From: Lacrimispora sphenoides
GTDB taxonomy: Bacteria > Bacillota > Clostridia > Lachnospirales > Lachnospiraceae
DNA: 64,000 nucleotides
Assembly (NCBI RefSeq): GCF_900105215.1
Contig: NZ_FOIP01000001.1
Location: 2,416,001 to 2,480,000 of the forward strand
Direction of reading: 5' to 3'
In this document: one piece after another, positions 35,779 through 43,738 of the stretch
Layout: every line of letters begins with the position of its first letter
How positions within the stretch are numbered: position 1 is the first letter of the stretch
Made by a program: the position numbers and the translations under genes
The notes under the pieces: model-generated
Told to the model about the DNA's origin: nothing
Databases searched by the model: none
What the model saw: the letters and a program-made list of their open reading frames with translations, nothing else

Positions 35779-36687
35779 ATGGCAGAAACAGAGATTTTGT
35801 TAGAGTCAGGTACCAATGAGATCGAAATAATGGAATTTACCATTTATGGTGAATTGTATGGCATCAACGTGGCAAAAGTACGTGAAATCATGATGTCAGA
35901 TAAAGTAAAGCCCATTCCTCATGCTCACGCTTCTGTGGAGGGAATATTCAAGCCCAGAGATATCCTTCTCACTGTAATTGACCTTCCCCACTATCTGACA
36001 GGAAGCAAAACAGAGCAGCAGCCGAAAGATTTATTCATTATTACTAACTTTAACAAGCTGCATATTGCGTTCCGAGTTCACAGCGTAGTGGGAATAAGCC
36101 GCATTTCATGGAAGGATATACAGAAGCCGGACAATACCATCAGCCGGGGGGAGGAAGGAGTGGCAACAGGCATTGCCCAGTGCGGGAAGGATTTGGTTAC
36201 AATCCTGGATTTCGAAAAAATCGTAGCGGAAATTGCCCCGGAAACAGGGATTCAGTTGAATGAGATTAACAAATTTGAAGACAGGGAAAAAAATGGAAGC
36301 CCCATTCTGATTGCAGAAGATTCCATATTGTTAACCAGGATGATAGAAGCTTCGCTTAGGAAGGCAGGCTACCATAACCTGACTTTTAAAAACAACGGAC
36401 AGGAAGCATGGGACTACTTAAATCAGATTCGGAATGATTCGGACTTTGCTAATAAAATAAGCCTGATTATTACAGATATCGAAATGCCGGAAATGGATGG
36501 TCACCATCTGACAAAGCTGGTGAAGGATGATAAAGCGTTACAGCACATTCCGATTGTTATTTTTTCATCAATGATCAATCAGGAATTAATGATCAAAGGA
36601 AAGAAGCTGGGCGCAGATGAGCAGTTGTCCAAACCGGAAATCGGACATCTGGTTGAAGTGATTGACCATTTGCTTCAAAGGAGGTAA
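35779..36687 (+). CDS. cheV: Chemotaxis coupling protein CheV (CheW-receiver fusion)
   Basis: 302 residues. The N-terminal CheW-like domain (IMEFTIYGELYGINVAKVRE, HASVEGIFKPRDILLTVIDL) is followed by a receiver domain from about residue 173 (ILIAEDSILLTRMIEASLRK) with phospho-site D233 (LIITDIEMPEMDGHH). It couples receptors to CheA and adapts when phosphorylated. AAAGGAG site. Confidence 0.93.
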   Translation: MAETEILLESGTNEIEIMEFTIYGELYGINVAKVREIMMSDKVKPIPHAHASVEGIFKPRDILLTVIDLPHYLTGSKTEQQPKDLFIITNFNKLHIAFRVHSVVGISRISWKDIQKPDNTISRGEEGVATGIAQCGKDLVTILDFEKIVAEIAPETGIQLNEINKFEDREKNGSPILIAEDSILLTRMIEASLRKAGYHNLTFKNNGQEAWDYLNQIRNDSDFANKISLIITDIEMPEMDGHHLTKLVKDDKALQHIPIVIFSSMINQELMIKGKKLGADEQLSKPEIGHLVEVIDHLLQRR

Positions 36688-36691
36688 AACA

Positions 36692-37972
36692 ATGGATAGA
36701 TATGTCACCCGGCAGCCTATTAAGGCACTTAAGGAGGACAGGATCATTGGCTACGAGGTGCTGTTTCAAAAGGATTATGACGCCCTCTATAATAGTACCG
36801 ATGTGGCGGCGGCAGATACCATAGCAGGTTTTCTTATGCAGAACACGGAAAGGATTTTCCAGGATAAACTTACGTTTGTAACATTTACTCCTTCTTTATT
36901 GTTCCGGAATATGCCGAAAATTTTTGATAAGGATAAATTAATTATTCAAATTGAAGATCATGTGATGATCCATCCCTTATCGCCCGCTATCATCAAAAGA
37001 TACCGCACGGAAGGTTATATATTTGCAATCAATGATTTCCAGTTTTCTCCCAAGTACTTTACCATGCTGGATTATGTTACCTACATTAAAGTGGATATCA
37101 GCAATAAGCACGAAGGAAGAGAACGGGTTTCCTTAAATAATCTTATCAACACCATGAAAGGCTTTGATAAGAAATGTATCGCAACCGGTGTTAATACCAA
37201 AGAGGATTATGAGCTTGCCATGGAAGTCGGCGCCGACTATGCGGAAGGCAGTTATGTCGCGGAAGCTATGGCAAAGAAAGTAAAACGGATGGAATTCCTG
37301 GAAGGGAACTTCTTCCAGCTTGTTGTGGAAGTATCGAAAGATGAACCGGATATTGAACAGATCGAAAAGGTTATAAGCCATGACGCGGCATTAAGTTACG
37401 CTCTACTTAAAATTGTAAATTCTGCTTATTTTGCTCTGCGCAGACGAGTGTCTTCCATTCGCCAGGCTCTGGTTACCATGGGGATCAGTCAGTTAAAGCA
37501 ATGGGTATACCTTTTAAGCTTTAACAATGATTTTGAAAGTGATGAGTCCCGTGAGGCCATGCTGAAGCTGTCCTTTCTTCGGGCTAATTACGCTATGGTC
37601 CTTTCTGACCATATCAAGGACCTGCCCATTATCCGATCAGAGGTTTATATGATGGGAATGTTCTCGACCTTGCAGTACATGATTGATGCGCCATTGGAAG
37701 AAATTCTTGAAGAAGTACCTGTGGCCCAGGAGATCAAGGATGCGCTGCTTAAGCAGGAAGGAATATGCGGATCGCTTTATAAACTCATTCTTAGCTATGA
37801 AAATGCAGACTGGAAAGCTGTAAAATCTCTATCAAATGAATTAGGTATCCCTTCTTCTCTTCTGGCACAAACCTACATGGATTGTGTAGAAACGGTAAAT
37901 GAGATATGGGAAGGGGTTGTAAGCAACGCAGACCGGGAAACAGAGAACATAATAAAAGAAGCCCACACCTAA
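36692..37972 (+). CDS. HDOD protein with degenerate EAL domain (YuxH type)
   Basis: 426 residues. The N-terminal part resembles EAL phosphodiesterases, but the EAL motif reads EVL (IIGYEVLFQ) and the DDF region reads NDF (FAINDFQFSP), so catalysis of c-di-GMP is unlikely. The C-terminal HDOD domain (VISHDAALSYALLKIVNSAY, VSSIRQALVTMGISQLKQWV) follows. Start 36692 is chosen because AAAGGAGG at 36677-36684 is ideally placed. Such proteins act as signalling adaptors; its place after cheV suggests a link to motility. Confidence 0.8.
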   Translation: MDRYVTRQPIKALKEDRIIGYEVLFQKDYDALYNSTDVAAADTIAGFLMQNTERIFQDKLTFVTFTPSLLFRNMPKIFDKDKLIIQIEDHVMIHPLSPAIIKRYRTEGYIFAINDFQFSPKYFTMLDYVTYIKVDISNKHEGRERVSLNNLINTMKGFDKKCIATGVNTKEDYELAMEVGADYAEGSYVAEAMAKKVKRMEFLEGNFFQLVVEVSKDEPDIEQIEKVISHDAALSYALLKIVNSAYFALRRRVSSIRQALVTMGISQLKQWVYLLSFNNDFESDESREAMLKLSFLRANYAMVLSDHIKDLPIIRSEVYMMGMFSTLQYMIDAPLEEILEEVPVAQEIKDALLKQEGICGSLYKLILSYENADWKAVKSLSNELGIPSSLLAQTYMDCVETVNEIWEGVVSNADRETENIIKEAHT

Positions 37973-37985
37973 TGGTGTGGGTTTT
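37962..37985. terminator. Bidirectional terminator closing the large flagellar operon
   Basis: An 8-bp GC-rich stem (CCCACACC/GGTGTGGG, 37962-37969 and 37974-37981) with a 4-base loop is followed by TTTTCTTTT. The left arm carries the end of the HDOD gene, and the opposing comFB-like gene ends within it, so it serves convergent transcripts. Confidence 0.8.
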
Positions 37986-38568
37986 CTTTTACAGCAGAAC
38001 AGGCTTTGGTCAATTCTACGACTACTTGCTGTGAAAATCGGGTGGAATAAAAGTTTAAAAGAGGAGAAGCGGTGGAATTATCTGCGACTATGTATTTGGG
38101 AGGCAGATGGGACAGTGCCAGGGCTGTGACATCTGCGGTGCATCGGTCACAGTTGCAAACATCGAATTTATCCATGTATTCTGATACCGCATTCTTTACG
38201 ATGTGTTCCATAACATTCAGATATTGAAATGATGGAATCGATATTTCCGGTGCATCGGGTTCTGTTTCCTGGACAAGGGAAGGAGTCTCCGGTTCAGGAG
38301 CATCTTCCATCCCTTCTGCTTCCTCTAACTGCTCCCTGATCAATTCTGCCACCGGGTCGGGGGCTGAAGAAGACATGTCTATAATGGAAATAGGAGTTGG
38401 AGGAGAAGGTGGCTGATTTGAATCCGTAAGTTCCCTGATTTTTTCCGTGGAATCAGAGGTTTGCCGGGCTGCAAGATTTTCTCTGGCAGCCTCTTCTTTA
38501 GAGGATTCAGCCTCTTCTCCTGCTAACAGATTCATTACATGAGCTGTTTTACTGCTTTTTCTGGCCAT
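37969..38568 (-). CDS. ComFB-domain protein
   Basis: 199 residues. Residues 1-115 are low-complexity (Glu, Ser, Pro). Residues about 117-195 are a ComFB domain: NVMEHIVKNAVSEYMDKFD, then the Cys cluster C138-C140-C143 (VCNCDRCTADV) and ALALSHLPPKYIV. In Bacillus comFB lies beside competence/flagellar genes, and recent work on the family points to cyclic di-nucleotide binding in some members; for this protein that is inference. It is co-transcribed with the parA-like gene 22 bases upstream. Confidence 0.8.
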   Translation of the reverse strand: MARKSSKTAHVMNLLAGEEAESSKEEAARENLAARQTSDSTEKIRELTDSNQPPSPPTPISIIDMSSSAPDPVAELIREQLEEAEGMEDAPEPETPSLVQETEPDAPEISIPSFQYLNVMEHIVKNAVSEYMDKFDVCNCDRCTADVTALALSHLPPKYIVADNSTASPLLNFYSTRFSQQVVVELTKACSAVKENPHH

Positions 38569-38590
38569 AATTAAAACTCCCTTCAGGTAA

Positions 38591-39364
38591 TTAATTTTTA
38601 CGTTGTTTAATCAATTCCAGAACCTCGGAAATCAATTCCTTGTAGTCCTGGGCCGGATTGGATCTTGGAGCATAATCCAGAAGATTTTCTCCCTGGGCAG
38701 GAGCTTCCGCTACGCAGACACTGGATCGAATATGGGTATTAAATACCGTAGAGTTGATCTGCAGTGCGATTTTCTGTGCCATTTCCTTTACTTCTTTGGA
38801 AAGGAGGGTTCTGGGATTATATTTGTTAAGCAATATTCCAAGGACCACCAGATCCGGATTGACGGAAGAGCGGACGGTGTTGATGGTATCTTTAATCTGG
38901 GAGACACCCAAAAGGCTTAGAATTTCCGGAACCATGGGGATGATCAGATAGTCAGCAGCCGCATAAGCATTTACAGTGAGAATATTTAATGCAGGGGGAG
39001 TATCGATAATTATGTAATCATAATATCCGGTTACAGTAGAGAGAATATTTTTAAGAATACATTCCCGTTGCTTTCCTGTAAACTCCAGTTCAGCTCCGCT
39101 TAACAGGATATTGGAGGCGATTACATCGCAGCGCTTTGTAGACTGGATGGCCTCCTGCAGGGAAGCGGTCCCTTTTAACACTTCGTAGATGGTTGCGCCG
39201 GATTCGATCTGCAGACCAAGGCTGAAGCCTAAGTTGCCCTGAGGGTCTAGATCCACCGCCAAAACTCTTTTATTATTCATGGCAAGACCGCAGGCAAGAG
39301 CACAGGAAGTGGTTGTTTTGCCTACGCCGCCTTTTTGATTTGTAATTGCAATGACTGTTGACAA
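38591..39364 (-). CDS. ParA/Soj-family ATPase
   Basis: 257 residues. Deviant Walker A KGGVGKTT (residues 11-18), Walker A-prime DLDPQGNLG (about 38-46) and Walker B YIIIDTPPAL are intact, as is the late NPRTLLSKE. The start is TTG 39364 with GGAGG upstream. No parB or parS follows. Family members position cargo such as plasmids, chemoreceptor arrays or flagella. The neighbouring ComFB gene and the flagellar setting, plus the lack of FlhG here, suggest a motility-related positioning role (inference). Confidence 0.85.
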   Translation of the reverse strand: MSTVIAITNQKGGVGKTTTSCALACGLAMNNKRVLAVDLDPQGNLGFSLGLQIESGATIYEVLKGTASLQEAIQSTKRCDVIASNILLSGAELEFTGKQRECILKNILSTVTGYYDYIIIDTPPALNILTVNAYAAADYLIIPMVPEILSLLGVSQIKDTINTVRSSVNPDLVVLGILLNKYNPRTLLSKEVKEMAQKIALQINSTVFNTHIRSSVCVAEAPAQGENLLDYAPRSNPAQDYKELISEVLELIKQRKN

Positions 39365-39401
39365 CTTCTATTCCTCCAATCGTAAATTGAAATAAAACTA
39401 T

Positions 39402-39428
39402 TATCTTTAGTATACAATATGTCGATAA
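39402..39428 (+). promoter_or_regulatory. Weak candidate sigma-28 promoter before fliD
   Basis: GTCGATAA at 39421-39428 matches GCCGATAA in seven of eight positions, but the -35 position at 15-base spacing is only TATC. It lies 79 bases before the fliD start in the divergent parA-fliD gap, where a late promoter is expected. Confidence 0.35.
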
Positions 39429-39507
39429 ATAAGTATAGTAAAAACAATAAAAAAGCTGTATTTTAGAGAATCATGAAGATATGTGTCGTTTAGAAAGGAG
39501 CTTCAAT

Positions 39508-41961
39508 ATGGCATCAGTATACAATAATGTGGCTAGTAATAGTTTATCTTCTTCTGTTCGTGGCTATGGCGGCCTTGCAAGCGGCTTAGACCGTGACAAT
39601 CTGATTAAAGGAATGACCGCCGCCACAAGAGCGAAGATTGCAAAGCAGGAAAAGAGCAAACAGACCCTGCTGTGGAAACAGGATGCTTACCGCTCCATCA
39701 GTTCCAAGCTGGTTGAGTTTTCAAGAAAATATACTTCCTATTCCTATTCAAGTACCAATCTTTCAAGTCCTGCTTTTTGGGCATCGAACAACGTTACGGC
39801 AATAGGGGCAAACAGCAAGTATGTACAGGTTTCAGGAAGTTCTTCTGTTGCAGATTCCATTTCCATTGTAGGAGTGAAACAGCTTGCCCAGAAAGCCTCT
39901 GTAATTTCCAGTGATAGGATTTCTGATGGAGCACTGGAAACTGGAATGATTGATTTAAATGAAAACAAAATGATGAGTACTCTGGAGGGGCAGTCTTTAA
40001 CCTTCCAGTATGGTAACAAAACTTTTTCTGTTTCTTTAAAAAGTGGTGTGGATAAGAATGGCGATCCATACGATTATTCCACTGAAGCCAGTACGGTAGA
40101 CGCTATCAATAGGTCTCTGAAAGAGGTTGCCATTGGGGACGGCAAGACTTTGGCAGATGTTTTGAAAGTAAGCGGTGAAGTAGATACTGCAACAAATTCT
40201 TTTAAACTGGATTTTAAGTCAATTGATCCTGATAAAAATGAAATCCGCCTCGCAGGAGGAAGTAAAGGAGCAATGGAAGCCCTTGGTATCAGTGACAGCA
40301 ATGTGTGGTCGCAGCTGGTAAAGGATGGTAAGACAGTGATTGGTGAGGCCGGAATGTCGGCAGAATTAAAGGGGATGGATCAAACTCTTTATAAAGATAA
40401 GTCCTTTGAAGAGCTGGTAAATGGGAAAAGCATGAGCTTTACTTATAATGGGGTTACGAAATCTATAGACCTTTCCAGCCAAAGCAGTATGAAGGAGCTA
40501 GCGGAAGACATCAAGACTAAACTGGAAAAAGAATTTGGAAAGGGACGGATTAATGTGACGGTAGTTCCGGATCCGAATGACCCGACGAATGCTAAAAAGG
40601 GAACGCTTAAGTTTGAAACAGTGAAGCCTGAAGGAGGGTCTGATGACTCCTCCAGTTTAATGATCGCCTATGGCGATGCAGAGGTAAGAGCAGCCTTACA
40701 AGTGGCAAACGGGGACTCAAACCGCCTGAATTTGGATGCAGCGATCGGAAAATCCGGCTTAAGCACTATTGATCCGGTACCGGGAGATTTAAATACTCCG
40801 CTGAAAATTGTAATCAATGGAGTAGATATTAATAAAGATGGAAGCCTTAATTATAAAAGTACCTTGAATCAAATCATGGAAAAAATCAACTCCTCCGATG
40901 CTGGCGTGACAATGAGCTATATGAGAGATGCTGACAAATTTTCCATCGTAGCGAAAGAAGACGGAGCATCGGGAGGAATTGAATTTGATCTTGCGGGTAC
41001 GGATAATGAAAAGCTGTTTGGAGCCATAGCAAAGCCCGTCACAAATCCTGATGCCAGCCAATCTGCTGCGAAGTATTCCGGTAAGGATGCCGTAGTATTA
41101 GTCAAATATGCCGGCTCATCGGATCCGGTCGAATTGACCAGAGGTAGTAACACCTTTGATCTGAATGGGTTAAATGTCACCGTAAGCGGAACCTTCAATG
41201 AGTCAGGAACGGGAGGGGCAGATCAGGCTGTCACCTTTAACGCTAAAACAGATTCCGATAAGATTACAAAAGCAGTTTCCGAGATGATTAAGGATTACAA
41301 TGATATCATCAAGCTGGTTAACGATCAGATTTCCACAAAACCAAACCGCAAATATGAACCATTGACTGATGAGCAGAAGGCGGAGATGTCGGAAAAACAG
41401 ATTGAGCAATGGGAAGAAAAGGCCAAGGAAGGCCTGTTGTTTAATGATCCTGACTTAAGAGGTCTGTCTGACAGTATGCGCTTTATCTTTGAAGGTGGCT
41501 CTGAAAAGAAAGCCCTTCTGGAGTCTTATGGAATTTCCACAAGCAATAAATACCAAGAGAACGGAGCTTTGGTATTTGACGAGGTAAAGTTCCGGGCAGC
41601 CCTTGAGAAGTCTGGAGAAGACTTACAGAAGCTGTTCACCGATGGTGCGGATACTCTTACTGGAGATAAGGGCGGCGTTATGACCCGTTTAACTGCAATT
41701 ACAGATAAATACGCTTCTGAAACAGGTGCCACAAAGGGTATCCTGATTGAAAAAGCAGGTTCCTCCTATGCTCCTGTCAGCATTCTCAACAATTATATCA
41801 AGAAGTCCGTGGACAGAATTGATGATTATATCGAGCGTCTCCAGTCTCAGCTTAAGTCGGAGACAGACCGCTATATTAAGCAGTTTACCTCTCTGGAAAC
41901 ATTGATTTCTCAAATGAACTCCCAAAGCAGCTGGCTGCAGAGTTCATTCGGCGGTCAATAA
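39508..41961 (+). CDS. fliD: Flagellar filament cap protein FliD (large variant)
   Basis: 817 residues. N-terminal FliD region (GGLASGLDRDNLIKGMTAAT) and C-terminal coiled-coil region (IDDYIERLQSQLKSETDRYI, FTSLETLISQMNSQSSWLQS) are clear. It caps the filament and folds flagellin. It is much longer than the common 450-550 residues; the extra sequence lies in the middle surface domains. ATG 39508 follows AAAGGAG (39494-39500); the frame upstream to 39481 is non-homologous. fliS follows. Confidence 0.93.
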   Translation: MASVYNNVASNSLSSSVRGYGGLASGLDRDNLIKGMTAATRAKIAKQEKSKQTLLWKQDAYRSISSKLVEFSRKYTSYSYSSTNLSSPAFWASNNVTAIGANSKYVQVSGSSSVADSISIVGVKQLAQKASVISSDRISDGALETGMIDLNENKMMSTLEGQSLTFQYGNKTFSVSLKSGVDKNGDPYDYSTEASTVDAINRSLKEVAIGDGKTLADVLKVSGEVDTATNSFKLDFKSIDPDKNEIRLAGGSKGAMEALGISDSNVWSQLVKDGKTVIGEAGMSAELKGMDQTLYKDKSFEELVNGKSMSFTYNGVTKSIDLSSQSSMKELAEDIKTKLEKEFGKGRINVTVVPDPNDPTNAKKGTLKFETVKPEGGSDDSSSLMIAYGDAEVRAALQVANGDSNRLNLDAAIGKSGLSTIDPVPGDLNTPLKIVINGVDINKDGSLNYKSTLNQIMEKINSSDAGVTMSYMRDADKFSIVAKEDGASGGIEFDLAGTDNEKLFGAIAKPVTNPDASQSAAKYSGKDAVVLVKYAGSSDPVELTRGSNTFDLNGLNVTVSGTFNESGTGGADQAVTFNAKTDSDKITKAVSEMIKDYNDIIKLVNDQISTKPNRKYEPLTDEQKAEMSEKQIEQWEEKAKEGLLFNDPDLRGLSDSMRFIFEGGSEKKALLESYGISTSNKYQENGALVFDEVKFRAALEKSGEDLQKLFTDGADTLTGDKGGVMTRLTAITDKYASETGATKGILIEKAGSSYAPVSILNNYIKKSVDRIDDYIERLQSQLKSETDRYIKQFTSLETLISQMNSQSSWLQSSFGGQ

Positions 41962-41979
41962 AGAATGGCGGTGTAGAAC

Positions 41980-42348
41980 ATGAATGCCTATGGTTATCAG
42001 AATTACAAAACGCAGGCGGTAAATACCATGACTCCTGGAGAGATGCTTGGTCTCCTGTATGATGAGTTATTAAAGCGTCTGACTAGAGCGGAGCTTGCCC
42101 TGGAGAAAAAGGATTATGTGCTTTTTGACCAATCCATGCAGCGTTCCGTTGAAATTGTTAATTATTTAAAAAATACTTTGAATCATAAATATGAAATAAG
42201 CTCCGAGCTGAAACGGTTGTATGATTTCTTTCTTTATGAGTTCAGCCGGATTAGCGCGGGAAGAAATCCAAAGGTGATTGAAGAAGTCAGACCCTTGATA
42301 GTAGAATTGAGAGATGCCTTCAAAGAAGCGCAGAAGTTAAGCAGTTAA
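41980..42348 (+). CDS. fliS: Flagellin chaperone FliS
   Basis: 122 residues, a four-helix bundle. It starts NAYGYQNYKTQAVNTMTPGE with LLGLLYDELLKRL-like helix content (MLGLLYDELLKRLTRAELAL). It binds flagellin in the cytoplasm and, in Firmicutes, also FliW-linked control. It follows fliD as usual. Confidence 0.94.
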   Translation: MNAYGYQNYKTQAVNTMTPGEMLGLLYDELLKRLTRAELALEKKDYVLFDQSMQRSVEIVNYLKNTLNHKYEISSELKRLYDFFLYEFSRISAGRNPKVIEEVRPLIVELRDAFKEAQKLSS

Positions 42349-42356
42349 AAAGTGGT

Positions 42357-42382
42357 GCCGGAGGGAAGATTTTCTCTCCGGC
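42357..42382 (+). other. Hairpin after fliS
   Basis: GCCGGAG (42357-42363) and CTCCGGC (42376-42382) form a 7-bp stem followed by TATTTAATATT. The weak T-content suggests an attenuator or partial terminator between fliS and the next gene. Confidence 0.45.
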
Positions 42383-42420
42383 TATTTAATATTCATTTAT
42401 GAGAATGAGGGAGGATGCAC

Positions 42421-42816
42421 ATGGAAGAATCCATTCTGTTTGAAATTCTTAAAGAGATGCAGAAAAAATATACGTTTATTGTCGAAATTGAGCGCATTAC
42501 CCGGGAGATGGGAGATGCCCTATCTCGAAATGACAGGGAATCGGTTCAACTACTATTGGGTATGCGCCAGGATGAAATGAACAAAGCAGATGTATGTACC
42601 AGGAACGTAGATTGCCTCGTATCCGCCCTATCACCGGAAGACGGCAGTCAGGTTAGAGAATGGCTTAACTGCGATGGAGGCAGGAATCCTGACAGTCCTA
42701 TTGCAGGGATGTTGGTGGAGAAGAGAAAGAGCATTCAGCTGGCGCTGAAACGGACCATTGAGGCGGATCGCTACATAAGCATGCGGTTATCAGGAAAGGA
42801 CTCTTTCTATCAATAA
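42421..42816 (+). CDS. FliT-like flagellar chaperone candidate
   Basis: 131 residues, predicted all-helical (ILFEILKEMQKKYTFIVEIE at the start), with no recognisable signature. Position directly after fliD-fliS is that of fliT in many Firmicutes, so a FliD chaperone role is inferred from context and fold type. ATG 42421 follows GAGGGAGG; ATG 42415 lies too close to that site. Confidence 0.5.
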   Translation: MEESILFEILKEMQKKYTFIVEIERITREMGDALSRNDRESVQLLLGMRQDEMNKADVCTRNVDCLVSALSPEDGSQVREWLNCDGGRNPDSPIAGMLVEKRKSIQLALKRTIEADRYISMRLSGKDSFYQ

Positions 42817-42837
42817 AGACCGTGGAAGTACGATTCG

Positions 42838-43560
42838 TTAATTCGGAGGGCCGATCATCCAAAGAGGCCCTCCATTTGAAGCATGATAGTTTAATTCTTT
42901 CAATATAAGTGCGGGATCCCAGTCTAATAGACAATTATTGTATTGATTGGCATCAGCAATTTTTATCTGACCCTCTACTGTAAAGCGGGTAAGAATAATA
43001 AAATGCCCATTCTGGGTAAAATGCCCTTTCTTCATAAGGGCTACAATCACATGTCCGGAATTTAATGCATTCTCCAGCCCCTGGACCGTATAATCCTTAA
43101 CTGGCGTGGCATTTAGGCCATAAGCCAGGGCGCTGTCTAAAATCAGACGGTGAAAAGAACCCTGGCCTGGTGCCCAGGATTTATTTGCTGCCGCCCACGC
43201 AGCCATATCAGGAGGAAGCACCTGATTACCGGTAAGGCTTGTGACAACCATAGCCATAACGGTAGGGCCGCAGCCATAGGTGGAAAGAGGATCCTTTCCC
43301 CCATATAGAAAGCCGCCCCACCTCGCATCATTCTGGTTATAGTAGGTAAGAGGGCCGCATACGCTGTCCAGCATAAGGTCATACCTTCCCTCTTGGGGAA
43401 AATCAGCTGCAGCCGGTTCAAGGCTTTCATTTTGAGAATAGTCTGAAACAACTTCTGTTCCACTTCCTGCTGGGATTGGCTGATCGAAGGAAGGAGAGGC
43501 CATAAAAGGTATAACAGTCATAAACAGAGTTCGAAACAGGATATATTGGATGGTATTCAA
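42838..43560 (-). CDS. Secreted C39-like cysteine peptidase
   Basis: 240 residues from TTG 43560, preferred because AAAAGGTG lies 6-7 bases before it and the N-terminus becomes a clean signal or anchor helix (IQYILFRTLFMTVIPFMAS). ATG 43593 would add 11 residues and leave no leader after the promoter. The catalytic set of peptidase_C39-like proteins is visible: Cys97 (STYGCGPTVMAMV), His186 (NGHFIIL), Asp203 (KIADANQ). The gene is convergent with the fliT-like gene (21 bases apart) and diverges from the nucleotidyltransferase. The target is unknown; wall or surface protein processing is possible. Confidence 0.75.
   Translation of the reverse strand: MNTIQYILFRTLFMTVIPFMASPSFDQPIPAGSGTEVVSDYSQNESLEPAAADFPQEGRYDLMLDSVCGPLTYYNQNDARWGGFLYGGKDPLSTYGCGPTVMAMVVTSLTGNQVLPPDMAAWAAANKSWAPGQGSFHRLILDSALAYGLNATPVKDYTVQGLENALNSGHVIVALMKKGHFTQNGHFIILTRFTVEGQIKIADANQYNNCLLDWDPALILKELNYHASNGGPLWMIGPPN
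42845..42873. other. GC-rich hairpin inside the peptidase 3' end
   Basis: GGAGGGCC (42845-42852) and GGCCCTCC (42866-42873) form a perfect 8-bp stem just past the end of the fliT-like gene, within the last codons of the opposing peptidase gene. It may stop the fliD-fliS-fliT transcript, though the downstream T-run is weak. Confidence 0.4.
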
Positions 43561-43604
43561 CACATTCACCTTTTCTTTAGTAATATTATTCATTTCTATT
43601 TTAT

Positions 43605-43631
43605 TTATCGAACTACTGTCTGATAAAGTTA
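43605..43631 (-). promoter_or_regulatory. Sigma-28-like promoter for the C39 peptidase
   Basis: Reading the - strand: TAAC (43631-43628), 15 bases, TTCGATAA (43612-43605). Three of four and six of eight match TAAA-N15-GCCGATAA. A start near 43598 would leave a leader of about 38 bases to TTG 43560. Confidence 0.4.
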
Positions 43632-43655
43632 AGATTGCTTCAAAAAAACCGATAT
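43629..43655 (+). promoter_or_regulatory. Sigma-28-like promoter for the nucleotidyltransferase
   Basis: TTAA (43629-43632), 15 bases, ACCGATAT (43648-43655). The -10 matches seven of eight. The -35 TTAA is the same as in the candidate flgM promoter. Its -35 overlaps that of the opposite promoter. Confidence 0.55.
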
Positions 43656-43738
43656 ATAATATAAGAGGTATTATTTTACAGCGGTAAATGATAGGCCGTC
43701 TGCAGGAAACCGTATATTGATTAAAGGTGGAATCGTGA

